This document shows positions 11,048-22,713 of a stretch of 64,000 nucleotides of DNA, one piece after another; the stretch's first letter is position 1, and every line of letters begins with the position of its first letter. Made by a program: the position numbers and the translations under genes. Under the pieces are notes generated by a model. It worked only from the letters and a program-made list of their open reading frames with translations. It had not been told where the DNA came from and did not search any database. Origin of the DNA: Dillenia suffruticosa (taxonomy: Eukaryota; Streptophyta; Magnoliopsida; Dilleniales; Dilleniaceae); contig JAVTVX010000010.1 in NCBI GenBank assembly GCA_033439265.1, positions 30,288,900-30,352,899 on the forward strand, in the 5' to 3' direction.

Positions 11048-13662
11048 TCTTGAAGAGAAGATTATGATCACCGGATTGTCATCGCAAAACAGCAAAACAG
11101 CAAAATAGTGTTGTAATAGCAAAATTCCATTTTGGCAGTGAACAGACATGTCGTGTCGCTGTTCAAAAAATGAATAAGATACACGCACATTACTGTTCAC
11201 TGATGAACACGTGACGTCAATTGAGCTGAATTTTTTCAGGGTGGAAAACCTTTAGTTCGCTTTCCTTTACATTTTTTTCTTTTTCCAAGAAGGAAAAAAA
11301 GCCTCGATTAAACTCTAACAGCAAATTTCTCTTTAAAAGACGAAGTATCTCCCTAGTAGGCAAGTGCCGCCTATGAACCCTGGAGGGACTTTACGACCCA
11401 ACTTCACAACAACATCGGCACACGAATTTTCTTCTCTAAGGACATATTAAGCATCTTGAATTGAGAGCTTCCTATTAGACATTGGTAGTCGAGATTGCTC
11501 CTCTTATTCATAAATATATAATTCTAATTTTGTGTTTAAGATTTAATTAAGACCCTTAAGTATTATATCATAAATATTTACCTTGACCCGGCTGCTACGG
11601 CCATCATATATCGGAAACGAAGGAGTGCAATTTTCTCGGGTTAGACCCATGAAAAACGTTCAATAGGAAGGAGGAGCGGGGCGAGGGCTAATGAGAAAAA
11701 TGATTTCTTCATTTTTTTGGGGTATTGATTGATTTCTATGGCCTGTGCTCTTCCTTTTTTGAATGATGTCCATTCTTCTGGGTTTTGTGCGGTGTATATA
11801 TGACTACACTACTAGGCAACGGCACTCACCATGACGAGGGTTAACGAAAGTGAAACCAACATTCAAGATTAAATGGCTCTAACCCAATATTGAAAAGGCA
11901 AAGGCAAAGGCACTCACCTCATATTTAAATAAATAATTAAAACATGTTCATATTTAAATAACAATAAAAATTAATTAAAAATTAATAGTCTTGTTTAAAA
12001 CATGTTCATATTTAATTAAAAATTATTTAAAATATATAATATAAATTATCATATAAAATTTGACTCAGTTAATTTAAAACTTATTTAATTCATTTATTGC
12101 TCCTTATCATCCGGACTATTAAGCACACATCTCAGGACAAAATCCGTAATCAAACATCATCATAAAAATGAATAATTGATAATAGTTGTAGGAGAACCTG
12201 ATTGTTCTTGTCTACTCTCATTCGCCATTGAAATTTGTTAAATTTTCCTTACATTATTAAGCCCGGAGTCTCTGCTACATTATGTTCAGACTAGAAGCAA
12301 ATCTTTTTGTATTTTCATTTGCAGGTAGTGTTTATGAGACCTTGAATTCAAGGACAGCCCCCCGGGGGGGGGGTGTTGCAAATGCGATCCTCTGGAAAAT
12401 TTTAAAATTTCCCTTGATAATTTCTCTTTTAATTTACTTTGCTTTTCTAGGATGGGGATGAGTTGTCTTTAATTTCGTATGAATATCACGCAACACCGTT
12501 AGAATATCCAAAATCCAAGCGCAGCTCATAAGAAATCGCCACTCTTGACAAACTCCAAAATATATATATATATTTTTTAAATTATACTGAAAAGTTTTTG
12601 AGTGCTACAACATAAAATTTGCCTAACATGTGGCTCAATGCACATAACTTTAAAAAAAAAAAAAATTATTATGAGCTTATGAATTTATCGATACATACTT
12701 AAAAACTTATTGAATTATATTAAAATAGAAAAACACAACATCGATATATGAGATTATTGGCTAAAACCTGTGTTTCGGAAGATGCATATGATTGTGTAAT
12801 GGTAAGCCAAGGAAAATTGTAATTTTTTTTATGTCAATAACAAAAAATATATTTATCAACGGACAATCGGTTTAGTACATAGAAATATTATATTTTTTAA
12901 CCAAATCTTGATTGTGAAATTTGGAAATGAAAAAAAAATCATATAATAATATTTGAACTGAATTAATCAAAATATAATTTCAAATATCATTTTATTATAA
13001 AAATATAAAAATCAAAGAATATATATGAAATAAATATATTTTAGGTCCTGGAAAATAAAAGAAGAAAAGAGATAAATAGCCCACTAGTATTACTTTGAAA
13101 TAATTGTATTCCAATTCCCGGTCAATGTTAATCCTTTTTATTAGCATCATTTATTAATTTTCAGCTGTTTATACGATGCTTTGTGTTGGAAAAAGAAAAA
13201 AAAAAAAAGAAAAGAGAACTCAACCACACAGAGGAAAGAGAAGAAAGATACCATAAAAGTTAAATGATGAAAGATAATGCCTATGAACTTTTTTGAAAGT
13301 ATGAAATTTTGGAGATGAAAGGCCGCAAAGGAGAATGGTTGTTGTGGTACCCATAAAATCCAAAAGCAATATTTTAATCCACGAATTTCGTGAACTTGAC
13401 AAGTAGATACACACAAGCAAACATTCGACTTCTCTTCAGTGGTTGGCCGATGGGTTACAAACCAGGTGAAGTGAAAATATATTAAACAACACAAAAATAG
13501 GGATATTAAAGAAAAATAACATTTTAATAGATCTTAATACATTTTAAGATTTTTACTTGCATTTCAATTACTTTTCTCTATATTTTAAGTTTTTCATGTG
13601 ATAAAAGTATACATATTAATATACATATTTTTAATTTTAGAGGTTGTCTCGTCCGACTTGTG
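11048..13662. other. Intergenic DNA with no recognised gene
   Basis: AT-rich throughout. It contains a C-run/G-run junction near 12359-12373, A/T runs and a (TA)n tract near 12560. A minus-strand frame at 13147-13494 (115 codons) has no recognisable domain and begins in a poly-A/T tract. CACTACTAGGCAAC near 11807 resembles a CACTA end but has no partner that I can find. Confidence 0.5.
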
Positions 13663-14845
13663 CATTACTAGAAAAAATGGTTTCACTGACGGACAAATCC
13701 GTTGCTGAAAGTTCATTTTCTTTCGTTGAAAAATATCAGCGACAGATTTTTTCCGTTCTTAAATCTATCGCTAAAAGTGACCGCACTAATTTTCAACGAT
13801 AGATTTTTTTTTCTATCGCAAATATTAGTATCGGATTAGTGATGAGAAAAAAATTTACCGCTGATATAAAAAAATATGAAAAAAAATTTGAAAAAAATCA
13901 ACGCCGGAAAAAATTCCATTGCTGATATTTGAGCACATTTTTAACTCTCAAGAAAGGCTCCACGCGCTCCGCCATGTACACCCGCCCCGCCGGAGCCCTG
14001 CCCGGCTCGCACACCCGCCCCTGTGCTGACTTGTTTAATCATGCATAAAAACTCCTCCACCACGTCCGTTGAGCCTCGAACCTGCACACAAGCAAAAGTC
14101 ATAGGACACCACAATCATCACATCACATTAGACTCTCTTACTATATTCTTTTTTTTTATTTCTTCTCTTCGTCATACTTTTTTTTAATAATAATAAAATA
14201 AATTAAAATGATATTTTATTATTAAATAATAATAATAGAATAATAATTTAAAATAAAATATTACAAAATTTTTAAAAATAAAATAAAAAGAAAAGGAAAA
14301 TGTTTTGTCCGTTGCCCGTATGTAATTTTTAAAAAAATTAAAAAAATTAAAAAAATTAAAAAAATTAAAAAAATTAAAAAAATTAAAAAAATTAAAAAAA
14401 TTAAAAAAATTAAAAAAATTAAAAAAATTAAAAAAATTAAAAAATTAAAAAAAATCCATAGGTAATCTGTCCTAAATTTTTCGTCGGTAATCCATCGCTA
14501 AAATTTTTGTCACTAATCCGTCGTTAATTCGTCACTGATAACTATATTTATTTATTTATTTATTTTTTATCTTTCTTTACTATACCGATAGATTAACGAT
14601 GGAAATTTTTCGTCGCTAAATATTCAGTGGATAATCCGTCATTGATGCGTTTAACAAATTTTTTTTTTTTTTTTCGTGGACCACTACAGTAATGGAAATA
14701 TTTCTGTTGCTAATTTCCGTCGCTAATCCGTCGCTAATATTTCGGTATTCAGTCCAATATTAATCCGTCACAAATTAATCCTATTACGGATGAATTTTTT
14801 TTCGTTCGTAATTTTTTATCGCTGATAACGTGTTTTTTAGTAGTG
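13663..14845. mobile_element. Small non-autonomous CACTA-like element
   Basis: The left end reads CATTACTAGAAAAAATGG and the right end, in reverse complement, CACTACTAAAAAACACG: matching inverted ends of a CACTA transposon, with C-to-T in the left one. Between them are many GACGGA, CCGTCGCTAA and TCGTCGC words, the subterminal repeats shared with the two larger CACTA elements here, plus a GC-rich core (about 13957-14035) and an AT-rich core. The 3-bp flanks (GTG and TAG) do not match, so the target duplication has decayed or an end is misplaced. No transposase is present. Confidence 0.7.
14327..14455. repeat. 9-bp minisatellite (TTAAAAAAA)n
   Basis: About 13 almost perfect tandem copies of TTAAAAAAA inside the small CACTA element. 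Confidence 0.92.
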
Positions 14846-16259
14846 TAGGTTACACATGTGTTTATTTATTAATATGTAGGTCAACTATGGTGATAAATTA
14901 ATGTATTAATAAACAATAGTTATTCTATCTAGCCTAAATATGTCATGTTAAATAAAGTTTTCCTCCATGTTGAAGAAAACAAAAAACTATAATTCAACAA
15001 ATTCCATAACTCTATCAACACTTGATTTGGTCAAAACTTTTGAGTACTTTTATTAATTTTAACTCCAAAATTTTGAACTCCAAAATAGTTTTCTTTGTGA
15101 ATTTTATGTATTAGTACGAGATAATATGATAATTTATGTATACGAACAAGACATAACCACAAGGTCGTGATCTTTTTTGGTGTAATGAGACTTTGTGTTG
15201 CCATTGCCAAAAAATACAACGGCCATGACCAAGTTCATGTGCAAACTGTATGGGTCAAAGCAGTGCGAGAGTTAAAGTTAAGTTTGAATTTGATTTTATA
15301 GGAGAAAATATATATTTAGGTATATAAATAGATGAATTCGAGGATATGTATATATATAAATGGAAAGTACAGTAAATATTAAAAATATAAAATATTGAAA
15401 GTGAAAGCTTACTAGGCAGAGTTTTTTATTTTTTATTTTTTTGATTGAAATCTTTTTTTTCTTAAATAAAAAAAAAGAAATTTATAAGACCAAAACTAAA
15501 TAAGTAATAAAGGTTTTAAAAATTGAAAATTATGTAAGTTATTGGAAACATAAAAGGTATGCCTCAATTATTAGATATTTTATTAGGATTTAAATTTTAA
15601 AAAGTGAGACCATTGTTTAAAAAAATAAAGAGAAAAGAGAAAAATTGAGAAATATTATGTATTGTTCAGTGTGTAATAAATGTATAATGCAAAATTTATT
15701 CTAACCCTAACAGTGGACAATATACTATGATATATATAATAAATATATATTTAATATTGTTTCAATATATAAAAATATTGTGTTAACCATAATAGTAATA
15801 TTTGTAGTTGGAAATTATTTAGAGGGAAAAGGAAAAATCAATATTATTTTTTATTTAATCAGAAATATTAAAAAATTAAAGGTGATTTATGGATTTTTTT
15901 CCAAAAAGTTAGGGAGCGCAGTTGGCCCCTCGCCACCTATTAGCTCCGTCACTGGACCAGAGGGACTTTAAATATCAAACTCCGAGGTTAACTCCTTCCA
16001 TCACTCAAATCCAAGGGGCTGAGAAGGGTTTAGATATCAAGAAAATGGCAAGAGTTGAATCTCAAAATATAAGGAGATTAAATGATTGAAATATGTAAAC
16101 GTGTTATAATTTTCTACCAACTGAACACTGAATGGATATCTTTGTAAGTTGGGAATCATCCATACTCAACAAATCAGAATTGCATGTGTTTTTTACCATT
16201 TGACTCTGCGTGACATATGAAACGTAATATTAGACAAATTTAGAATATCATTCTTGATA
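14846..16259. other. Intergenic DNA with no recognised gene
   Basis: AT-rich. Short frames only (for example 15031-15219 minus, 15780-15971 plus), none recognisable. A GC-richer patch at 15915-15960 (CGCCACCTATTAGCTCCGTC) looks like repeat-derived sequence but I cannot name its family. Confidence 0.45.
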
Positions 16260-16779
16260 CAATCGAAAGAGGGTAAAAATGCTCTTAAGTGGTAAAATTA
16301 CCCCCCCCAAATGGTAACTCGGGCCCAATTATGGTAAAAATGAAAATTATCCACGGATGGTAAACTACATCATTGTTGGTGGTAATGACTATTTAACTGT
16401 GATAACCTATTAATTCCGGTAAAATGAGAATAAACCCATATATGGTAAAACTCCTAGAAGTAATCATTGCCGCCTACCAATGGTAAATGCCCCGACTTTT
16501 GGTAGATTTTCCCTTTGTGTAGTAAATATATGTACATCTGTCATAACTAAAGGCTGACACTGGTTTTTAGTGATAAAACCCGGAAGTGGTAAATTCATGC
16601 CCTCTATTGGAAAAACTGGCTGACTTATACCATGTAAGACCCAATAGTGGTAAAAAAAATCGAATTTTGATTTACCATAATAAATGATAAAAATATCCCA
16701 ACCGATAATTTGGGCTTAAATGTGGTAAATAATAATAAAAAAATGACAAACAAGTGGTAAAACTAGACTATTGGTAGTT
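16260..16779. repeat. Degenerate array of TGGTAAA words, left part
   Basis: The word GGTAAA or GGTAAT recurs every 20-35 bp with unlike spacers (for example ATGGTAAACTACATC, AGTGGTAAATTCATG). It resembles an old, heavily diverged minisatellite and continues at 17190-17560 after two SINE insertions. Confidence 0.65.
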
Positions 16780-16793
16780 ACAATGGCCTAATT

Positions 16794-16987
16794 TTCTTTT
16801 TTTGATATCATTACCTCCACCCAATATTTAGAATTTTGTTTTAATTAATTTACATCGATCATTACAGAGTCCACTTTGTAGGGGCAGGTCTCATAATATT
16901 ATTTTTTTCATACCTATAGGAAGTCGAACTCTCGATCTGATTAATGGATGAAGGTGTCTATTCCACCTATACTAATAAGTGTCGATA
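16794..16987 (-). mobile_element. tRNA-derived SINE, copy 2, with 14-bp target duplication
   Basis: A 194-bp insert flanked by perfect copies of ACAATGGCCTAATT (16780-16793 and 16988-17001). It begins with a T-run on the plus strand, so it is inserted in minus orientation with a poly-A tail. In reverse complement it carries an A-box-like TAGTATAGGTGG and a B-box-like AGTTCGACTTCC about 35 bp apart, as in a tRNA promoter, and ends ATGATATC plus A-run, like copy 1. Confidence 0.85.
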
Positions 16988-17008
16988 ACAATGGCCTAAT
17001 TGTAGTAA

Positions 17009-17181
17009 CTTAAAATCAAAGGTTAGTCGTCGTAGTGGGAAGGGCATTACGTCTCTTAATCAAGTGTTCAGGTTCAAGTCACTTTGGGAACAGAAAAGGC
17101 TATTTTGAGAGAACTCCCCTCTATAAGAAACTCGATAGCCATGACGACCCGAATCAGTAAAAGTATCTGCTCCTCCATCAA
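17009..17181 (+). mobile_element. Second SINE family, one copy
   Basis: A-box-like TAGTCGTCGTAGTGG (17024-17038) and B-box-like GGTTCAAGTC (17071-17080) lie 32 bp apart, the tRNA spacing, followed by a body unlike the other SINEs. Possible 7-bp flanking repeats GTAGTAA occur at 17002-17008 and 17182-17188, but so short a match could be chance. The exact ends are uncertain. Confidence 0.55.
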
Positions 17182-17189
17182 GTAGTAAA

Positions 17190-17560
17190 AGCATCTACCA
17201 AGTGATAATTTGACTCACTTGTGACAAATAATAAAAAATGGACTACAAGTGGTAAAACTATGTAATTGATAGTAACAATCGTCTAACAGTCACAATGTAG
17301 GTCTAATTGTGATAAAATAAAAGAATAAACCCATACATTGAGCCCGCAAGTAGTAATTGGCGCCTACTAGTGGTAAATGATCCCGACCTAAGGTTGATTA
17401 TCCTATTGTGCGGTAAATACGTGTACATCTGTGGTAACCAAAGGCTGCTGGTCATAAAAATGTATCTTTTAGGGATAAAATTCTGGAGTAGTAAGTTAAT
17501 ACCCTCTGATGGTAAAACATCCTAAATCTATGGTAAGGAAGGCCCCAATAATGGAAAATA
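17190..17560. repeat. Degenerate array of TGGTAAA words, right part
   Basis: Continuation of the array at 16260-16779, with AGTGGTAAAACTATG, AGTGGTAAATGATCC and GATGGTAAAACATCC among the repeats. Confidence 0.6.
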
Positions 17561-20500
17561 CGAAAATATTTTTACTAACATTAACATTTTTTATTTCATC
17601 ATTAAAGCAGTATATACATATAAAAATGATATTAATAACATGAATGACAAATAATAAATAACTTGATTGATATATCATGGTGATCAAAATTTTCAATATT
17701 TGCTTTCACATATTGTGGACAACTAATGATTAGGATTATATGATAGAATATGGTAAGTGTAAAGGATTAAATGATAAAATAAGAAGATTTTAAATACCAA
17801 ATGCAAAGGATTATATGATGATGATGATGACACTTGAAGATTTTAGATCAATTTTCATGTCTGAATCTCCTCTTCTTTTGATTCACAAATTTTGCAGACA
17901 AGTTTTTGATAAAAATGATTAATAAGGACTCCACTATTTTTGAATAATGTTAGAATTTAATATAATAGTTGGGGTGTGGTTATAATTTCATTTTTCATTT
18001 ATTTCTAATTGTCCGATTTAGCAAAATAATGGTTGGTTCTATTTAGTTTCATTGTTCTTTTAATTTTCATTGTCCCATTTGATAAAATTATTGTTAGTCA
18101 TATTTATTATAAAGTTGATTTAATTTAATATGGGTTGACAAGATGATAAAAATTAAAAATAATTGATAAGCCAAAAATAAATTTTTGACTTACCAGGAAA
18201 GTCAAGACTTCCCTGTCTTGAAAACAAAACCTGAAGCTAAAAACATACACGTAAATAAACTCAGATCGGATATTTTATTTTTTTAATATAAATTTTTAAA
18301 TTTAAATTTTAAAAATAGAAAAATAAAAAATTTTTAATTTTTAATAAATTTTATAATATTCAGATCGAGTGAACGACACGCAAAAGCAAAAACTATCATG
18401 GAAGTAATGACATCCCTTCCCAGGCCGCAACCAAACCGGCTTTAGCCGGTCAAAAAATCCATACATGGTACCGCCACTTTTGGTGACGGTACCACAGAAA
18501 TTAGGGGGGGTAGGACCTCGGGCCCTTTTTCTTCTTGGGTGAACGTAAGAGCTCGGTCTTTTGTTTACTCTCTCTCTCTCTCTCTTTATTTATTTATTTA
18601 GTATTATTATTATTATTGTAATTATAATAATTATTTTACAACTCCGTCAGAGATAGCGCATATGACTTGATGGAGGGATCAATTTTATCAAAAGAAAAAG
18701 TCCAAGATGATCATGAGATTATTTGTTAAAACGTGGGAGTTGATGGGAAATTTTGTAGTTTTCTAGAAAAAAAACAAAGCATCACCTTTCTTTCTTTCTT
18801 TCTTTTTTATTTTTAATAATTTTTGCAAGGCCAAAAAAGGCATGCTCTTGAAAAAACCAGGGGCCTTATTTTCTACGAATTCTAAGTCTCCAAATACGGA
18901 AATCAATTAAAAAGGCATTAAAATGACTACAATTTAAACACCAGCTTTTCGGTTTTAGTAATCAAAAATCAAAAGTCTTCTGGGGAGGGGGAGGGGGAGG
19001 GGAAGGGGAAGAAATATATTTCCCCGAATTTAGAATTTCCTTTTTTTTTTGTATTAATTCAACCAAAATATTATTTCATATTTAATAATAAAATAGTAAA
19101 CTTTACCATTGTGACATAAAAATATAATAACAATCGAATGGGATCAATTGAGACAAATATTAATAATTTTAATTATAATACATAATTTGTGATTTATCCA
19201 CTTCAATTAAAGAGGTGATATTTGCTTGCACCGGGATAGGTTGGACCTATTAATGGATAGTTGATTTAAAAAGAAAAATTTTAAATTTTATAACCAAAAT
19301 TTGATTTTAAATTTTGGTATAGAAAGAGTTACGTCATATTAGTTTTATTTAAAAAGAATCTGATAATAATTTGTGTTAAATCAGGATGGTATGACTCCAT
19401 ATAATAATAGGTAAAAGAAATAAAAAAGCATAAGTCTGACCTGGTCGATGTCCTCCATGATAGACCGACGGCAAACTACCCGGACACGTAATTTGTCACT
19501 TTTGCTTGACATATGATGTGACACATGATCATTCAAAATTTATATTTGATGTCTCTTCACTTGCCCAAATGACCCCAACCCCATCCCCCATCCCCCATCC
19601 AGAATCTGATTGTGACCCATTTGAAATTTCCCTTCTTTTTTGGGTCAAATTTAAAGAGAAGGCCTCAATGGGGGTGGGTACATGACAGCAGAATTTGCAC
19701 ATGCAACAGAGATTCCGGCTGTAGGGAATTCACATTTGAGATAAACCGACCATGACCATGTGTAGAGAAAATCATAGTTTAATTTCTGAACTCTCGATTC
19801 GTGAATGGTGCTGAAAATAAATGTCGGCGTCGGATTCCAACTTCAAAAAGAGAGGGCTTTAAAAAATCATTTAGCTCAATGTGGATGAGTAACCACTGTT
19901 AGGCACATACATGCTACCAAGAGTGAGTTGAATCCGGAATAAAGAAAACAGTGGAGTTTAAATTTTAAATTTGAAAATTAAGAATTTTGATTCAAATAAT
20001 TAAGAAATAATTTAAAATTTTTTACTTGGAATAAAGTTATGAATTTGAATTTTTTTTTTCTTAGGAAAAGAAAATGAATGTGAGATGTTGAAGCTTTTGC
20101 TGAATTGGCTTGCATTTTCAGTGATCGTACAAATGTTAGGTCAATCTTTTTCCGGGACAATCGTGATCTTTGTGGGTTCGTTCTCACGCTAAAAATGAAA
20201 AATCACTTTTTTAATGACTGTGTTTGGACTTGGTCCCTCTCTCTCTCTCTCTCTCTCTCTAGGTACTCCTTAGTTGCATTTATCACGTGGTGGACGTGTA
20301 AAGAATGTCCCCCAGGCCGCAATGGCAACTCAAATAAAAAACAACTATTAATCTGAACAGGGTGAATTCTCTTTTGCATTATTCGGCGGAAACTAAGTGT
20401 GATGTTGAATTAGTGCCCTCGTTCATGTTTTCCATTTTCAACACAATGTTACAAAAATACTTCCAAGCCCCAAATTTGTGCTTTTGACTTATTGAAATTT

Positions 20501-20680
20501 TGTGTTGATTAGCGAAGATAATATCCAAATATTATGAAAATTGAGTACCTTAATGTTGCACACGTACTTTAATTGTGCTTAAATTTTTAATACTAGTATC
20601 GCGCGCCTTGTGGACCAACAACTCATGTGTTCGATCACAAAAATGTTGTGCATTCTATTGACGTGTTTCATGCGGATGAT
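17561..20680. other. Intergenic DNA with no recognised gene
   Basis: AT-rich with simple repeats: GAT-rich near 17815-17830, CT-runs at 18562-18583 and 20236-20262, ATT-runs near 18600-18618 and GGGGGA runs near 18980-19010. Frames at 19978-20187 and 20105-20356 overlap in opposite directions, cross the CT-run and have no recognisable domain. A pair of stem-loops at 18435-18494 is listed separately. Confidence 0.45.
18435..18494. other. Two adjacent perfect-stem hairpins
   Basis: ACCGGCTTTAGCCGGT (18435-18450) forms a 7-bp stem with a 2-base loop. A second stem pairs TGGTACCG (from 18466) with CGGTACCA (to 18494). They lie in a local GC peak. No role can be read from the sequence; they are probably transposon-derived. 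Confidence 0.5.
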
Positions 20681-21085
20681 TCTACAAAATTGATAAATCA
20701 ATTAAATCTCAAGATTTTTTCAAGATTCACGCAGATAATCTTTCTAAAATTAACAAGTCAACTAAATCTTAAATTTCATATAAATGATTATAATAGATTT
20801 GACAAGTTAACTAAATTCCAATAATCATGTAATATGCTAAAATTGTCAAATTAACTAAATCCTAAAATTCACGTAGATGATCATGTTAGAATTAGTTCGT
20901 CAACTAAATCTCGAGATTCATACTTATTTAATTTAGATTTGTCAAGTCAACTAAATCCCAATAGTCATGTAGTATGCTAAAATTATCAAATCAACTAAAT
21001 CTTAAAATTCATGCAGATGACCCTGTTAGAATTAGTCCCTAAATCCTAAATCTCGAGATTCATACTAATTCAATTTTAATCCATA
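20681..21085. repeat. Tandem repeat with GTCAACTAAATC core and 140-bp higher-order unit
   Basis: Units of about 45-60 bp share the core CAAGTCAACTAAATC and alternate between two downstream types, one with TAATCATGTAATATGC and one with ATTCACGTAGATGATC. The pattern repeats at about 140 bp (20821 and 20961 start the same phrase). Confidence 0.75.
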
Positions 21086-21816
21086 AGTTGTTATATGAAT
21101 TATACTCCATTTTAAATAATATTCCATATATAACAATTTTATATTATAAGTATATAAGAAAATCAAAACACTCGGTGATCTTTTCAACCTCCAAAATTAT
21201 TCTTTTCTTATTTTATCTTTCACATTCAACGTTAGCCGATCCAATCGGTTGATTAAATTGGTCCAACAATCCCTTTTGACATACCCGGCAAGACTTTTTG
21301 CTCACTGAGAGGTTAAAAATACTCTCCACATGCAACTAAAATTCACTAAGATCCTCAAGAAGAAAATATAGACACCACCACCATCACCTGTTGGTGCAAG
21401 CCTGAAAGCAACCCATTGACGTATAACAGGGTTCCCTTCATTTTCAGATGTCCCACGATCATGTTCCCCAAATTTTCAAAAGGGTAAGCAATCCATCAAT
21501 CCAAAGTAGACCATGTAGAGGACAGGAGCAATGTGTGCTCAGATGGCTTCTACAACTATTTACGAACTCGAGCACAATTCGCCAAAGAAAGCAATAACCC
21601 AGACTCCCACTCCACAGAAAAACGCTCTGTCATTTGGAAGTAGACCGGCAACGTTATTCTTGCTGGTCGACATCTGTCACTTAGCCCAAAAACCAACACT
21701 TAGCAAACTGCATTTAGACAAAGGTTTATTTAACTTAAGCTAGCGGCTTGTCCAAATTTTGCTTGAACGAAGTTAATTTATCTCTCTTGATATCGACATT
21801 GCACAACATATATATA
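21086..21816. other. Intergenic DNA, partly of ordinary base composition
   Basis: The stretch 21360-21745 is less AT-rich than its surroundings and holds a 70-codon plus-strand frame (21531-21743) that I do not recognise. It may be a fragment of host DNA. No splice pattern or domain supports a gene. Confidence 0.35.
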
Positions 21817-21821
21817 GGATT
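21817..21821. repeat. Target duplication GGATT, left copy
   Basis: GGATT directly before the 3' LTR. The matching copy is at 27808-27812, directly after the 5' LTR. Confidence 0.8.
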
Positions 21822-22696
21822 TGATGGAGGTGGGTTTTGCTCTACAGATAACTATTTTACTGACCCGAGTGTGGAATTGGTGTTGAGGAGTCTTCTAGGT
21901 CTTCATGGATAATAGGACCTACAAATACCGTCGGAGAGCAATCTGGCAAGGGGAGACTTTGACACTCAAATCAGAAAGAGCGGTTGTGAAAGAATGAGAA
22001 ATAAACTGAGAAAAGTCATAAAATATCCATGTGTTGTCATTGTTTGAACAATGTAGAGTTCATGAGTATACCTGACTCGCTGTTTATGTTGAACATATAT
22101 AGCATGCATGTCTGGCAGGTTTTATATGCGTTTAGGGGTATAGGAACCGTAGTTTTCTTATAAAAAGATTACTGAAAATCTTTCGAAATTATAAAAACTG
22201 TAGTAAAAAATCTTTAAGAGATTTAAAATCCTATTGATTAAAAGAAATTCAAGTTGCTATAGAGATTCCCTTCCACATCGGAAGTGGTTACTGAGATCCA
22301 TTTTCTTATTGAGAAAGATTTCTCCGAGACCAATGAAGATTCATATTCGATTAAGGAAGGTTAAATTTGTTTAAGATTTCCTTCCTTACTAGATAATCTC
22401 AAGTTGGACTTATCACATTATGGGGATTACTTCTACATTGATGAAACGTATCCAATGAGGAGCAGGGCAACCGAAAGACCTAAGGACCAAGAGTTAGGAT
22501 GACCGAAAGGTCAAGGAGTAGCTGGCTTCTCGAGAGAGTAAGACTGAGAGGGTTGAAAGGCATAAACTATAGCATTCGACCAAGAGAGCATTCAACCGAG
22601 AGACTAAGATCATATTCCATTATTTATGGGCTTTACAACCTATGAGCTTGTGTAGTTCCGATCTTGTGGTAATAGGTCGTTGGACTATATACCGTA
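21822..22696 (-). repeat. Gypsy 3' LTR
   Basis: Aligns along its length with 27003-27807 (for example GGTGTTGAGGA, CCTACAAATACCG, TAGCATGCATGTCTGGCA). It starts TGATGG on the plus strand; its other end has decayed from CA to TA. A minus-strand TATA-like CTATATATG lies near 22095-22105. Confidence 0.85.
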
Positions 22697-22713
22697 ATTT
22701 ACCCCTCATTCCT
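22697..22713 (-). other. Polypurine tract
   Basis: In reverse complement AGGAATGAGGGGTAAAT directly precedes the 3' LTR. Confidence 0.75.

Noticed and set aside
11807-11830. CACTACTAGGCAAC as the start of another CACTA element
   Set aside because: No matching inverted end or GCGAC-type repeats follow within several kb.
13147-13494. 115-codon minus-strand frame
   Set aside because: Phe-rich, begins in a poly-A/T tract, overlaps a second open frame, and has no recognisable domain or splice context.
13660-14848. A clean 3-bp target duplication for the small CACTA element
   Set aside because: The flanks read GTG and TAG; no match. The element call rests on its ends and interior only.
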